64,000 bases of DNA from Cenococcum geophilum 1.58 (taxonomy: Eukaryota > Ascomycota > Dothideomycetes > Gloniales > Gloniaceae): positions 867,112 to 931,111 of the forward strand of contig KV748229.1 of the NCBI GenBank assembly GCA_001692895.1. Direction: 5' to 3'. Positions 1-12,305 of the stretch are shown piece by piece. The translations under genes were made by a program, and so were the position numbers. Numbering within the stretch: position 1 is the first letter of the stretch; every line of letters begins with the position of its first letter. The notes under the pieces are model-generated. The model saw only the letters and a program-made list of their open reading frames with translations. It searched no databases and was not told the origin of the DNA.

Positions 1-497
1 CCAAGATAATCACAGCTAGAAAAGTCTATTAGGCCCGTGAACTTCCTAATCGCGTCTTCCTGACAGCTATTTGGCGCGGCACCCTCTGTGTTAAGACCTA
101 ATACGGCTTTAATTGTCATGCGGACCGCAACCTCGTCCTTTGCTAAATTTGCATGAGGCGTATACACAGCTAGGTTATCGGCGAGACAGGCATCTTCGAC
201 CTCTTTTTTAAACGCATCAACGTGATTATCGGCTTCAGGGAGACCTGTAATTGAAACAGCGACGGTGCGGACCATATCTGGAGGTGGCAGGATTGACGGA
301 TCAAGCCCGTAATCGACTGCACAGCTAACCACGATTTGAGTGCTAGCTCGAGGTAAGAGAGATTCGAAGGCTTTCGCTCCTATGTCCCCAATGAGGTCTC
401 TAGGAGGGAACATTCCGCCTATTTCGTTTCTACCCGCGTTGGTGAAGGCGAGAAGGTAGGTAAGAAGGAGAAGCAATGATGATTGCCGGTGATGCAT
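1..497 (-). CDS. secreted protein of unknown function, 5' part only
   Basis: A reading frame on the minus strand opens with ATG at 497 and stays open for about 165 codons to the window edge, so only the N-terminal part is present. The first ~20 residues are a clear signal peptide: MHHRQSS followed by a leucine-rich core and an AFTNA cleavage-like site. The mature part contains several cysteines (for example VVSCAVDYG and NSCQED), as expected of an extracellular disulfide-bonded protein. No family is recognised. The start is the first Met and directly precedes the hydrophobic core. The gene is divergent from alpha-actinin, so both promoters probably lie in the ~550 bp between them. An effector or cell-wall role is possible but not shown. 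Confidence 0.6.
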   Translation of the reverse strand, partial: MHHRQSSLLLLLTYLLAFTNAGRNEIGGMFPPRDLIGDIGAKAFESLLPRASTQIVVSCAVDYGLDPSILPPPDMVRTVAVSITGLPEADNHVDAFKKEVEDACLADNLAVYTPHANLAKDEVAVRMTIKAVLGLNTEGAAPNSCQEDAIRKFTGLIDFSSCDYL

Positions 498-1050
498 TGT
501 AACGGTAATCGATCGGAAAACTGTTAATGGCTAGGATGGATGGCAGTTGTGGAGGTTATTACGATAAAAAAGGAAAGACGCTGGCCCGGACAGAACTGGT
601 GGGCGTACTTGCTGATTCTTAAATATTTCCACAAACGGTGAAAACTGAGTGTTGCCTGCACTGCCCTAAGGCTAACCAAGCAGAAAATCTTTGCGCGATT
701 GGCGTGAATTGCGCAAGACGGATTAAGGCGTTTGTATCCTCTTGTCCCCTAGTACTCCTTTTTGAGACGGCCACTATCGAAGGCATTTAACAATAGTTAT
801 TCTGACAATAGTTATTGCTAAAGTCTGATAATGGGACGGGTGGTTAAGTGTCGTTCCCGTTGCTGGTTGGTTGGTTGACAGGCGCAGCGACAGGCCCCTG
901 CTGACTGCCAAAGCCAATCCCAGGCGGCCTTTGTTGTGGCCGCAAAACACATCACCATCGACTCCCACCGTAGCGCTGCCTTCATTCATACATGCCTCCA
1001 CTACTTGCTCTCTTTGGCCATTCATACACTGCAGATGAGATTTTTTCAGC
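498..1050. other. divergent intergenic region
   Basis: About 550 bp separate the secreted-protein start (497, minus) from the alpha-actinin start (1051, plus). Short open frames on both strands overlap each other and show no family features, so they are treated as chance. A near-duplicated ACAATAGTTATT-type motif occurs at about 790-815. No RNA gene was recognised. Confidence 0.5.
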
Positions 1051-3280
1051 ATGGCACCTCTCGAGCAGCAATGGGTCAAAGTTCAGCAGAAGACCTTCAC
1101 GAAATGGTCCGCTGTCCCCCGCCGCAGCACATTGTGCGTAGCAACCACTGACTTCCTACTGCAGGCTCAACAGCAAACTCAAGGCACGAAATGTTGAAAT
1201 TCAAGACTTAATCTACGACCTTTCCGACGGTGTGAGTGCTTGTCCGAATCCTCCATCCCTTCTAGCGCAATTATCCGATCCACCCACCGCTGTTTCCTCA
1301 AGTCCCGACGTTGATAGAAACAATATTAGGTTGTACTTATACACCTGCTCGAGATTCTTGGACAGGAATCTCTTGGACGATATGCCTCTCAGCCGAAGCT
1401 TCGCGTCCAACGGTTCGAAAATGTCAACAAATGTTTGGATTTTATTAAGGGTCGAGGGATACAAATGACAAATATTGGGGCAGAGGATGTTGTCGATGGC
1501 AACAGTAAAATTATTCTAGGTTTAATATGGACTTTGATTCTTAGATTTACAATTAGCGATATCAACGAGGAAGGGCTGAGTGCTAAAGAGGGGTTATTAC
1601 TCTGGTGTCAGAGAAAGACGGCCTGCTATGACGAGGTGGAAGTGCGCGACTTCTCTACAAGTTGGAATGACGGCTTAGCCTTGTAAGTCGAAATCAGAGC
1701 TTCCCCATAGAATGAAACTAATCGGGAACCCCAGTTGCGCTCTCCTAGATATACACCGGCCCGATCTCATTGATTACGATAGCTTGGATAAGAACGACCA
1801 CCGAGGAAACATGCAGCTCGCTTTTGATATTGCCTCGAAGGAAATTGGTATCCCAGACCTCTTAGATGTGGAAGATGTATGCGACGTTGCGAAACCCGAT
1901 GAACGCTCCCTTATGACCTATATTGCCTACTGGTTCCATGCCTTCTCGCAAATGGAGCGGGTTGAAAATGCTGGCAGGAGAGTGGAGAAGTTTGTACAAA
2001 ACATGCAAGGAGCATGGGAAATGCAAAACTCGTTCGAAAGGAGAATGCGGGAACTGCTCCGACAGATTGCAGAACAACAGCGAAAATGGGAGGAGGCTGA
2101 ATTCTTGGGAACATACGCGGACGCAAAAAACCAGGCAGCCGAGTTTACGGCGTATAAACGGAAGAACAAACGGGCGTGGGTAGCTGAGAAATCGGATCTG
2201 GTGGGGCTTCTGGGTAATATCAAGACAAAACTCAGCACGTACCGACTGCGACCGTATGAACCGCCGGCAGAATTAAGTCTAGAAGCGCTTGATATTGCAT
2301 GGGCGGGCCTTATGCAAGCGGAGAGAGAACGAAGCCAAATCATCAACGAAACCATTCGAGAGTATGCATATCTCTCGTGCTAATATTGAAGACGTACTGA
2401 CTTTGCTTGTAGTATTAAAAACGCCCTTCGGAAATCTTTTGCTGATAAGGCAAACGATTTCGCACTTGCTCTGAACACACTGTCAATCTCGATATCAGGC
2501 CTAGAAGGGGATGTAGAGGACCAGCTGGAACATACTCAACAACTCAGCAAGAGTCTTCAACCCCTAGATCAGTTCCTGAACATAATAGCTTCGATAGACG
2601 AACAATGCCAAGAGGCTAATATTGAGGAAAATGACTATACTACCTACACTTACGATGAGCTCGAGTATGAGTTGGGCCTCGTTAGATCGAGTGTCTCAAA
2701 GAAGTTGGCGTTCCTTGAAAATCAGATGGTCGCTCGAAACATGACAAATCTGACTCCGATACAGCTGGAAGAATTTGAGTCGGTTTTCAGACATTTTGAT
2801 CGCGATCTAAGTAATTCGTTACACGAACTAGAATTCTCAGCAGCATTGGCCAGCTTGGGACTTGTGTACGATGAGAACGAGATGCATGCAAAGTTTCGTC
2901 AGACGAGTGGCGGGAGAGATTATGTCACGTTTGAGCAGTTTATTCGTTTCATGGTGGATGAAACAGAAGACCAAAACACCGCGGAGCAGGTCTTTGAGAG
3001 CTTCAAGGAGGTTGCTGATGGAAAGGTGAGTTACGGGTTAAAGTCAAATTTACGCGTTTTCCGTTCTAACACTACGCAGCCTTATGTGACCGAATTGGAT
3101 CTCCGACATTCTCTTGTGCCTGACGAGGTTATTGAGGATCTGCTTAAAACTATGCCAGAACACAAAGGTCCAGATCTTCAGGAAGATCGTGATATTCCCA
3201 AGTTCGACTACATTACCTTCATGGAGAACTTTATGGGAGGACTACCAACAAACGGAGGAATCAACGGCCAGCGTCACTAA
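1051..3280 (+). CDS. ain1: alpha-actinin-like actin-bundling protein
   Basis: Six exons are inferred: 1051-1106, 1165-1231, 1330-1682, 1735-2361, 2413-3025 and 3080-3280. They join in phase to 639 codons (638 aa), the usual size of fungal alpha-actinin. The N-terminus carries the actin-binding pair of calponin-homology domains: CH1 starts at WVKVQQKTFTKW, and CH2 contains LLLWCQRKTACY and HRPDLIDYDSL. A spectrin-like helical rod follows (roughly residues 240-480, rich in E, K and Q). The C-terminus is an EF-hand module with FRHFDRDLSNSLHELEF. In fungi this protein crosslinks F-actin in the cytokinetic ring and at septa. All introns are 50-100 bp with GT...AG ends. The start is chosen because MAPLEQQW leads straight into CH1. 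The assignment is firm; exon edges rest on phase and conservation. Confidence 0.93.
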
Positions 3281-4986
3281 ATTGGAGCACAGCATACAAA
3301 AATGACCCTTTAACGGTGGGTTACATAAGGTTTTGGGGATTTGGCGTTGGAGCTTGTTTATTTGCACTGCATTGGAGCGGAGCGGTGCATTTTGGAGGTC
3401 GTATCTTTTTGGGCGACCACTCGAGTTTGTATACACCCGCTTCTTTATTTAGTGATATCCCTGCTAAACTTTCTAATGTATATTCTTTGCCACAGAAATG
3501 TAGGAACTAGCGGTGTCTAGTGGTCTCTTGTGATCACTCAAATACAGCCTGGTGTAAGCATGTTGGTTGTACTCGGGATTCGTTCTAGGTTAGTGCGAAA
3601 AGTATTTGGAAGCTGGTCCTGCAGAAACCCGGTGTTCGGGGCTGAGCTCTGAGATTACCTGGGTTTCTTGATCTGCTTAAGCATTTCAATTTTTGTTAAC
3701 TGAGTATCATAATAAGAGGGTTTTCCTGCAGGTTTAGTAGCAGGGAAGGCGTGTGGAGCTTTTCGAATGTCCAGGTCTATTATTCAAATACTCTTCGCGT
3801 TAACAGGCTCTAGACGCGAGCAGATCTAAAGGTGGTTGCTTGTGAAGAGTGTAGATAAGCGAAAGAGAAACGGATGCCAGAAGTTCTGTTACTGGTTTGG
3901 AAGGACGCTGAAGGGGGAGAGATTACTCTTGTTAATGCAGCAGCGTTTGCTGCGGACTTATTAGAAATGTCAAAGAGAAGTGTGTACCATTTTGATGGGG
4001 GGGATGACAGTGAACGGCGGCTGGGTGAGTACTTTGCGTTACTGTCGGATGAAATATTTGGTAAAGTCCTTGTTTCAGGGCTATCCTGAATCAAGTAGCC
4101 CCCTAGGGTGAAACGAACGAAGCGGCCGACTAGTTTGCGCCATTGAGGGCACGAATGATCCTCACAGCCGCTATCCCAGAAATTGGAAGTCCGTACCACT
4201 CAAGCTTTCAGGCAGCCAAAGAGGCGCGCGAATGCTGCCGGCCTTCACGTCGCGTTCCCCGGCTTTGAAACGGGCTCGATGAATTGTCGTCTGCCTTCTG
4301 CATTTTGTGATTCAGTGCTGCTGCTGCTCGTCAGCGGAGAATTTCGCTCTTTTGCCTCTTTCCGTGCTACAAGGGGGGCACCTACAAATCTGCCAAGACG
4401 CTACCCCTTGTATTCGCGCGTCCCGCTCTGGCATTGGAGGCGCGCCCTAGCTTCAGCCACCCTGTTCACTCCCACTCCAGGATTCCGCCCCAATCACGTG
4501 TTTTGCCTGCCACTGCTTTAACGTCGCTAAACTTGTGTGAGGGGGCTCGACGCGAGTCGACTGGCTGCTGAGATACTTGAGCAACGCCTACGACTACCAC
4601 TCACCTACACGCTCCCACCTCCCGCTATCGCCACCTTGAAGAGAGAGAGAGCACCTCCTGCCTTGTTGTGCTCTCAATGCTAGCCTCACCGCCCTAGACT
4701 GTTTGGCTCTACTATCGACTGCAGCCTGTCCGCCTCTCGCTCTTGTTAAAACCCTCAGTGCACTCCAGCTCCTCCCTCCACGCTCGTTAACGCCGTCACA
4801 ACCGCCTCGCAAAAAATCTGGGACCTATACCGAAAACTACTGCAGCCTTTGCTGCTAGCCTAGCTGCTGGGTAGCGCATTCGCGCGGTCGCGTTTTGTCC
4901 GTCGCGACCCCCCACTTTTACAACCTCCGGAGAGGCCTTCAAAACACCCGTAATCTCCTAATCCTGTACTCACCCTGTACCTCAAA
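3281..4986. other. intergenic region with long pyrimidine-rich leader upstream of cla4
   Basis: No gene is supported here. Small frames at 3810-4199 (minus) and 3874-4089 (plus) lie on top of each other and resemble no family. From about 4580 to 4830 the plus strand is strongly C/T-rich (CTCCC, CCTCC and CTCTC runs), typical of promoters and long 5' leaders of highly conserved filamentous-fungal genes. It ends just before the cla4 start at 4987. Confidence 0.45.
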
Positions 4987-7861
4987 ATGTCTTCCAACCA
5001 ACCCACGTAAGTCTCTCAATATCTTCTGTTTGAAGCTGTCTCTCGTCATGGAAGATATCTTCAGAAATACTGTGTGAACTGACCGGGACTCATATCCACC
5101 CGTCACTGTATCTCAGGTATGTGATGACTGGGGCCTCAGGCAAGTGCTGATATTCTTCCGCGGCCTAGAATTTATAGTCGTGACCAGTTCATGAATCCTG
5201 GTCCGGCACCACGCCCGCCTACCGAACGCCCCCGCCTCGCCCTTACACCCAACACCAACTTACCCGGCAACATGTCTAGCCTCAGCTTGCAATCACCATC
5301 ATTTAATAATTCATCGACCTCAGCATTGCAACGAACACAATCCGAGAAGCCAGCCGGTGGTGCTCTTCAGGTTGTGAAAGATGGTTGGGCTAAAGTTAAA
5401 AATGAGGGTCTTTTCAAAGGAATTCTATGGTCCGATAAATTCCTTGTTCTTCGAGAGTTCCAACTAGATTTTATGAAGAGCAACAATTCCCCGAAGGTGT
5501 CGTTTACGATCCAGCTCCGTGACGTAACAAGCATTACGAGGTCCGAGATCTACCCGTACTCCTTCGAGATTACACGAGCCACAAACACATCGAGCGGAGC
5601 ATCTCCACCTCGTGATGCTCCCACCAAAGTAATTACTTGTAAAGTAAGCACCGACGATGAAGTTTATTCCTGGATTGATTGCATTTACCAACGATGCCCG
5701 AGCATGGGTGGGGTAAGCAATCCAACAAACTTTACCCACAGAGTACACGTTGGATTTGATCCTACAAGTGGAGCTTTCGTTGGCCTTCCGGTTGAATGGG
5801 AGAAGCTACTTACGGCTTCTGCAATCACCAAGGACGATTATGCTAAGAATCCCAAGGCCGTTCTGGAGGTTCTCGAATTCTACACCGAAAAGCTCGTCAA
5901 GCGCTCTGAGGATCCCGCCGCCTATCCAAGCTTAACACCTACCCCACCAGTCTCTTCAGGATCAGAAAAGCAGCTTGGATATGCCACTGGTGGGAATTCT
6001 ATCGCTCCTCCACGTCCCGGACCTCCCAACGGTTTTCAACGTAAAGATAGTTACAACCAATCTCGAGAGAACACCCAGACTCCACCTCCCCAGTCTGGAT
6101 ATTCATCGGCTAGCGAGAAGTCGTCTAATTCATACCAACAAGCACAGAATGATGCTCGTGCTGAGGAAGAGAGACGTCGACGCCGAGAAGAGGAGGCCCG
6201 AACGCAGCGTGAGCGTGAACGTGAGCAACAGCGACGAGAACAGGAACGTCGCGAACGCGAACGCGAAGAGCTAGCTATATACAACGCATCTCTACCGAAG
6301 ACCAAGACCCCAATCGCTAAGCAAGAAATCGGTGGATATGGCGGCGATGACTCGAAAGATCCGAGCCCATCGGGAGGTCCTGCACGCTACAATCCATCTC
6401 GCCCTGCCCCATCAACACCAGGTGCTCCCCGAGATCGACAACAACCGCCAGGCTCACTTCGCCAAATGGCCGCCCAGAGACCTGCTCCATCAGCACCGTC
6501 AACTCAGAACAACGGAAATGCTTATCCCAAATCTCCGTCAAAGCTCCCCACTTCATCAAATGGCCAGCGCCCTACTCAGTCTGGTGCCAGGTATCCTGCA
6601 GGATCTAATGGACAATCGACACAAGCTCGTGCTCCTAACAGCAGCGGGCAACCAGGGCAAACCCGCCTTCCCAACGCTACAGCACCAAAACCACTGAACG
6701 TGGCCACGAAGCAACCGACGGGGGCTCCAGTTAATGATGCTGTGAAGCAGGCCGAAAAAGCCCTCACTAGCAAGAAAGAGGAACCCGGCCGCAAGGATGT
6801 CCGCATGTCGAGCATGTCAGAAAGTGAGGTCATGGCTAAACTACGAGAAGTTGTTTCTAAGGATAAGCCCTTGGATTCGTATAACAAGCAGAAAAAGATT
6901 GGTCAGGGTGCATCTGGATCTGTTTACGTTGCTAGAATCCGAGAAGGTGCCACATCGCCAACGGCACGCAAAATTCTGAATGAGAACGGCCCAAGAGCGC
7001 AGGTGGCCATCAAGCAGATGGATCTGCGTAACCAGCCTCGAAAGGAGTTAATCGTTAATGAGATTATTGTCATGAAAGACAGCAAGCACCCCAACATCGT
7101 TAACTTCTTGGATGCTTTCTTACAGGAAGAGCATTCAGAGCTGTGGGTTGTGATGGAATTCATGGAGGGTGGTGCTTTGACGGATGTCATTGACAACAAT
7201 CCTTCGATTAGCGAGGATCAAATCGCTACCATCTGCTTAGAGGTAAGATCGACTGCAGGAATATCGTTATCGGAACTTTTTCTAATTTACTGGTAGACCT
7301 GCAAAGGCCTAGAACATCTGCACCAGCAGAACATCATCCATCGCGATATCAAGAGCGACAATGTCCTGCTGGACGGCCGGGGAAATGTCAAGATCAGTAA
7401 GTACACTTGAAGTGTTTTTGAAGGAATAAGAGTCTAATGTTAATCTAGCGGATTTTGGCTTCTGTGCGAAGCTCACTGAGCAGCGCAGCAAGCGTGCGAC
7501 CATGGTCGGTACACCATACTGGATGGCACCGGAAGTTGTTAAACAGAAAGAGTACGGCAACAAGGTCGACATCTGGTCACTGGGTATCATGGCCATCGAG
7601 ATGATCGAGTCCGAGCCACCATATCTTAATGAAGAGCCATTGAAAGCTCTCTACCTGATTGCGACGAACGGTACTCCTCGCCTAAAGAAGCCCGACAAGC
7701 TCTCTAAGGAACTGAAGGCTTTCCTTAGCGTCTGCCTTTGTGTCGATGTCAAGTCCAGAGCCAGCGCGAGTGAGCTGATGAGCCACGACTTCTTGAAGTG
7801 CGGATGCAGCTTAGCTAGTCTAGCACAGCTCCTTAACTTCAGGAAGAACGGCAGCCATTAA
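4987..7861 (+). CDS. cla4: PAK-family serine/threonine kinase Cla4 (PH-CRIB-kinase)
   Basis: Four exons (4987-5006, 5169-7242, 7297-7396, 7449-7861) join in frame to 869 codons (868 aa). The first exon encodes only MSSNQP plus two bases and is joined by a 162-bp intron to [12 protein letters not shown]. Domains in order: a PH domain (about residues 60-180, [16 protein letters not shown]), the Cdc42-binding CRIB (about 190-250, with [20 protein letters not shown]), a long Pro/Gln/Ser-rich linker with a charged Arg/Glu segment, and a Ste20-type kinase (about 580-850). Kinase landmarks are the glycine loop [10 protein letters not shown], the VAIKQMD lysine, [17 protein letters not shown] and [13 protein letters not shown] domain plus CRIB identifies Cla4/Chm1 rather than Ste20. 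It acts downstream of Cdc42/Rac in polarity and septation. The last ~25 residues are Ser/Leu-rich. Confidence 0.95.
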
Positions 7862-8831
7862 GCAGCCCTAGCCAAAATAATCCTTCCCCCTCTACTTTTC
7901 CATAGGCTCTCGATATCCACTTTTGGGTTTCCTAACTCCGCTATTGCGCCGCTACTCACTATGGGCCATGTCAATTGGTGAATGGCGTCTGGCGGCAGGC
8001 GGTTCTCTATTTGGGCCTCGACTTATTTTGGCTGTCATCTCCTTTTGGTTCAAAGCGACAGCAGTAGTGCGCTGTTGCCTCTGAGAAACTTGCATAAATA
8101 TCCTTATTTCATGCCACGGCCTCAGGCTTTCGGGTTTTTCCAACTATTGTTCTTCCTGCCTTGGGTGCGGCGGCTGCGGCTCTTTGTCTTTGCGGTTTCC
8201 AGTCAAATTCGTCCTTGATCGTATTGTGCTCGCATATCTCGTTTTCGGCTATAGCTGGCTGCGCGTCTCTGGGTTTTCTGTTGCGTAGGTGGCAAAGCGG
8301 TGGCCGGAAGACGGAGAAGGTAGGTCGAGGATGCAGCATGCATGAGATGAAATGGACGGAATTGCACATTCATGGGCTGTTTTGTTCTTTTGATTGTGTA
8401 GCGAGCGCCTTCTATCGTTCTTCCCTTGGATGGACGAAAATGGACTTTTTTTTCTGGAGTGGTTGTTGGGAACAAGCTATGTTATCAAAGGGTATAGCGA
8501 TGGGTGACATAGAGATGATAGAGATGAATTGATGGGTTCGGATGGTGTTACCTTCGAGTGTTTTGGCCAGCGTGATGTGAGTCCTGCCGGTCACGCTTTG
8601 ATGCCTTTCATTCCACTACGTTTTGTTTGATTAGGGAGAAATACATTATCGGTGTGACATAATCTCCAGTGACCCTTCGAGATTACTATCTGACCTATGT
8701 TGGCCATGTGCAGCTACTCTAAAATTGTTAATTATCTTTTAAGTATACTAACACTCCTGAGGTCTCTTCCACCGTATGCTCGTTAAATTTTAAACCGCCT
8801 TCACAAACAGTATTAGCGTTTCCATTTATGT
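7862..8831. other. intergenic region, convergent 3' ends
   Basis: This separates the 3' ends of cla4 (plus) and the HeLo-like gene (minus). Frames at 7982-8532 occur on both strands over the same bases and have no recognisable domain. It most likely holds 3' untranslated sequence; I see no RNA gene or repeat. Confidence 0.45.
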
Positions 8832-10073
8832 CTAGCTAAGTTTAGGTTGTTTTTGTCGGGCATAGGCGTTCTCAACCGGCGTTAGAGTCCCTTGTATGCC
8901 TGCCGTGGCAATGCTCCTTGATGCTTCAGAGCCATATCCTGAAGTGAGTTTGGTGATCTCAGCAGTCAGTTGCTCGCTAGCTTTAATTGAAGCTTCCTGG
9001 ACGCGATTCGTCTGGCGAAGTGTGTCTATGAGCGACTGTATAACCGTCTCCTGGGATTGCCCTTTGCGCTCGTTAGGTTCGCCCATTCTCAGTCTGCTTC
9101 TTTCCACTCTACCCCGGTTCATGTTTTCGATGGCACTCATTTCTAATCTCTTGTAGGCCGCGGGCGTGGCGTACAATGCTATGATGATCACAGTGCTAAC
9201 AATAAAGATGATAAAAACATCCCGAGAGTCATTTCTTCCGCCCTGGGTGTCTAGGTGCCGCGTCCATAGAAATCCGAGATAGACCCCAAGACCTAACAGG
9301 AATGACCCTAGGGCGATGTTGATCATAGATGATGGGGCACTCATAACGAGAGCCGAAAATAATGAGGCGAATCTTGGAATTTGCTGTCGGGCTTGCTCCA
9401 TGTCCGGCATGCTCGGGAGGTCCTTTTGATGTTCAGGCAGATCGTATGTCTGGGCGCCAGCGGGCTGAGCTGCTTGTTGAAGCTTTTTGATGCCTTCGAC
9501 TGACTCAAGCATCTTCAAAGTCTCCTCGTCCGGTCTGGTGAGCCAGTCCCGGATGTCTTCTGCTCGATAAAGAACTCCCACGGTTCTCTGTAGTAGGCAA
9601 GCAAAATACACTGAGAGAGAACCGGAGATTAGACTCGCTATCCAAAAGGCGCGTGCAACCCAATGAGTTTCGCTAAGGAATGGTAATGATAACGCAGTGA
9701 TCGCGACTTGAGCAATGATAGCACCCTGTTTGGTTGGGGGACGTTTAGCTTATGCGCCTCCCTAAGCATTAAGAAAGGAAAAGCTTACTGTAACTGCAGT
9801 CATGTTGCAATCAGAGATATAAGAGTTCCTAAAAGCAATCACTACTTCATCGTCACCTGGGAAAATCCGATCCTCGACCAATTGTACTCGCTGGAATACG
9901 TCCGGCATCAGGATCTTCACCATTAATGTAGGAAAGCTGCCATAGTGCGTGCGGAGCCTTGCTTCTGCGGGCTGTTGGAGGAATTGGATGGATTTCCGGA
10001 TTCCGTAAAAAATTTGAAACCCAAGGGATGCAGCACCTATAACACTGCTCACAACGCTGATTGGATCTGCCAT
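8832..10073 (-). CDS. membrane protein with HeLo-like / STAND-type fungal N-terminal domain
   Basis: Two exons, 10073-9789 and 9725-8832, join in phase across a 63-bp GT...AG intron to 393 codons (392 aa). The N-terminus MADPISVVSSVIGAASLGFQ is the signature of the helical HeLo-like domain that heads many fungal NLR/STAND proteins. I chose this Met over one nine codons upstream for that reason. After ~90 residues come hydrophobic segments (AQVAITALSLPFLS and WIASLISGSLSVYFACLL), then two more membrane helices (SSMINIALGSFLLGLGVYLG and VFIIFIVSTVIIIALYATPA). The tail is charged and Gln/Ser-rich, with possible coiled coil. No nucleotide-binding or repeat domain follows, so this is not an NLR. 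HeLo domains can form membrane-active helical bundles in incompatibility reactions; whether this protein does so is inference. Confidence 0.6.
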
Positions 10074-10650
10074 TTCAATTCGTAATTTAGGATAGAACAC
10101 TGCGAAACGAGGCTACAAAGGTTAAGACAAACGCTGCGAGATCCGGATTACAATTTATAGCGGGCTCTTCTTCACCGGTGTGCCTTGTTGGACACGCAGC
10201 TGAGGTTTGGAGCTGATAAGGCTGATGCGGTGAAAGCCCAGCCTTGCTAGCCTCAGCCTTACCAGCCAGCATCCTCAAATGGGATGGATTTGCCGTCGTC
10301 TATCCACCAAATATACGAGCCGTTTCAACGATTTATTTACCCATCTATATACTGCATTTCAAGTTTAATAGTCAGCATTCCACAGAGGTGCCCAGAACTC
10401 CAAGAAAGCCGCTGGAAGAAATAAGTCCGATCCATGTTCCTAACTAACACATTCACAGCTACTTATAAAAAAGAGGCAGGACCCCAAGTCCCAAAGCGCC
10501 TAGTAATGCATGCCCGTACTGGAAACCGCAAAGCCCGCAATTCCCTATCCGGGGAACAACACGGACCAACCAGCCCAAAAAAACTCCCGACCCCCTTTCC
10601 GACCACTTCAACGTACAACCCATCCTTTTCTTCCCTTCTTTTCCGCCCAT
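10074..10650. other. intergenic region
   Basis: About 580 bp lie between the start of the HeLo-like gene and the stop of caf1, both on the minus strand. The region should hold the HeLo-like gene's promoter and the caf1 3' UTR. Short frames here look like chance. Confidence 0.4.
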
Positions 10651-12305
10651 TTACTTCCCGCCGTAAGTGAAATTCCCAAAGGCCCCGCCGGGCGTCACCA
10701 TCCCGCCGCCATGCCCCTGAGGCCCTGGCGTGCTCGCCAAACCAGCCGGATTCGTCGTCGGCGTGCTCGGTCCTCCTCCTCCGCCCTCACGATGCGTGTT
10801 CGGGGTACCGCCGGTATGGAAGCCCATCATGGCGCCATTCATGGTGCCCTGCTGCTGATACCCTCCGGCGCCTTGCGCGGCTAGCACGGCGGCCTGAGCA
10901 GCCGCCGACGCAGGCGCACCGACGCCGGTGAGGCCCCACATCTGGCCGTTCATCTCGTCCGGGATGGAACCGTCGAAGATCTTCTTGCGCAGCTCCCAGA
11001 AGACGGCGCCGGTCAGCCAGGCGTCGCTGCCGGCCGAGTGCTGCGCGCCGACGCGCTGGCAGCCCAGCTCGTCCGCGAGGTCCTGGAGCCCGCTCTTTGT
11101 GCCGAGGTTGTTGAGGATCGTGGTCGCCTGGCTGCCGATGGCGCCGCGCATGACGAGCTTGTTGGCGTGCCGCCACAGGAACTTGACGTCTAGCAGCCGC
11201 GGGAAGAATATGTTGACTAGCGCGCGGTACTGCTCCTCGTCTGTGGGCAGCTGGCGGCACCACAACATTTTGACTAGGTAGGCGAAGTCGTAGCCCGAGT
11301 GGAAGGATATCCAGTTTACGTCTGTGTTGAGGGTGAGGCCGGAGGTGATGAGCAAGGAGCCGAATTCTAGTGGGTTAATGCCTTGGGCGGCGTGTTTCTC
11401 AAAATCGGCGCCAGACTTTTTGAGAATCGAGATGCTTTCTTCGTTGTACATGTCGTCCTCTAGAGAGAACTGGAAGTTGAAAGTCCAGGTGCAGGGGCAC
11501 ATGATTAGGTTGTTGGCGTATTGCGGACGGGAAGGAACGCCCAAAGCGGATGAGTCTAATTGCGAGGGTGGAACGTCGCCGGTGAGGGAGAAAAGGGTTA
11601 TGCCTAGCTGAATTATTTTGAGCAGATCGACGTTGCAGCGGACAGTTTGGTAGTGGTAGGATGCTTTGGTTTGGAACTCGCCCATGGGCCGGGCGACGAC
11701 GCCGGGGAATTCAGTGTCCTGTGTCCAAATTCAGCCTCCATCAACACAAACCTATAAGTCCTATCAAGCGACAGAACTCGCAGCTATCTCCCTTCGGCTC
11801 CCCAATCTTCGTCTCTTGATATCTCCCAGTGATAATAAGGACCGAGATAACTTACCATACTAATGTACGGATACTGATCCACTAAACCCCTCAAAATCTC
11901 CATTTCCTGATGTAGATTCCCCCTCCATACCTCTCTAATCCTCTGCCCCATTCCCTTCCCGCCATCCGCTGCCCGTCCCATTGCCGCCTCTTGCTGCAAC
12001 TGCGCGCCATGCGCAAACCCCATCTGCGCCGCATGACTTGCTAAACCCGTCCCTCCTGCTCCTCCCAGCCCGCCCGCGCCTAGTCCTCCCCCTATACTTG
12101 TATTAGCGCTAGGGAAGTTATTCTGATTCGGACCAAAGAGGTTCAGGTTATGAGGTGGGTTCCCTCCACCACCGAAGCCAGGGTGTGCGAGGTTCTGCTG
12201 GTGAGGCTGCTGCAAATGCAGTTGTTGATGAGGTGGGTGGTTGGGAAGGTGGGCGAAGGGATTGGAGAGATTGGAGCCCGGAAAACGGGACACGGTTGGT
12301 GGCAT
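10651..12305 (-). CDS. caf1: CCR4-NOT deadenylase subunit Caf1/Pop2
   Basis: Two exons, 12305-11856 and 11718-10651, join in phase (450 + 1068 nt) to 506 codons (505 aa). The N-terminal ~100 residues are low complexity, rich in His, Gln, Pro and Gly. The catalytic DEDDh nuclease fold follows: IREVWRGNLHQEMEILRGLV leads into the first acidic pair in DTEFPGVVARP. That motif sits exactly at the exon 2 start, which supports the splice. The next motif is SFHSGYDFAYL, and the last is AQHSAGSDAWLTG, giving the catalytic His and Asp. The C-terminal ~100 residues are Gly/Pro-rich, as in filamentous fungi. The enzyme shortens mRNA poly(A) tails within CCR4-NOT in the cytoplasm. It is divergent from the NDUFB3 gene. 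Confidence 0.94.

Noticed and set aside
3810-4199. 129-codon minus-strand frame between alpha-actinin and cla4
   Set aside because: No recognisable family, and a second frame overlaps it on the plus strand.
10787-11263. 158-codon Arg/Ala-rich frame inside caf1
   Set aside because: It is a shadow of the GC-rich caf1 coding sequence in another phase.
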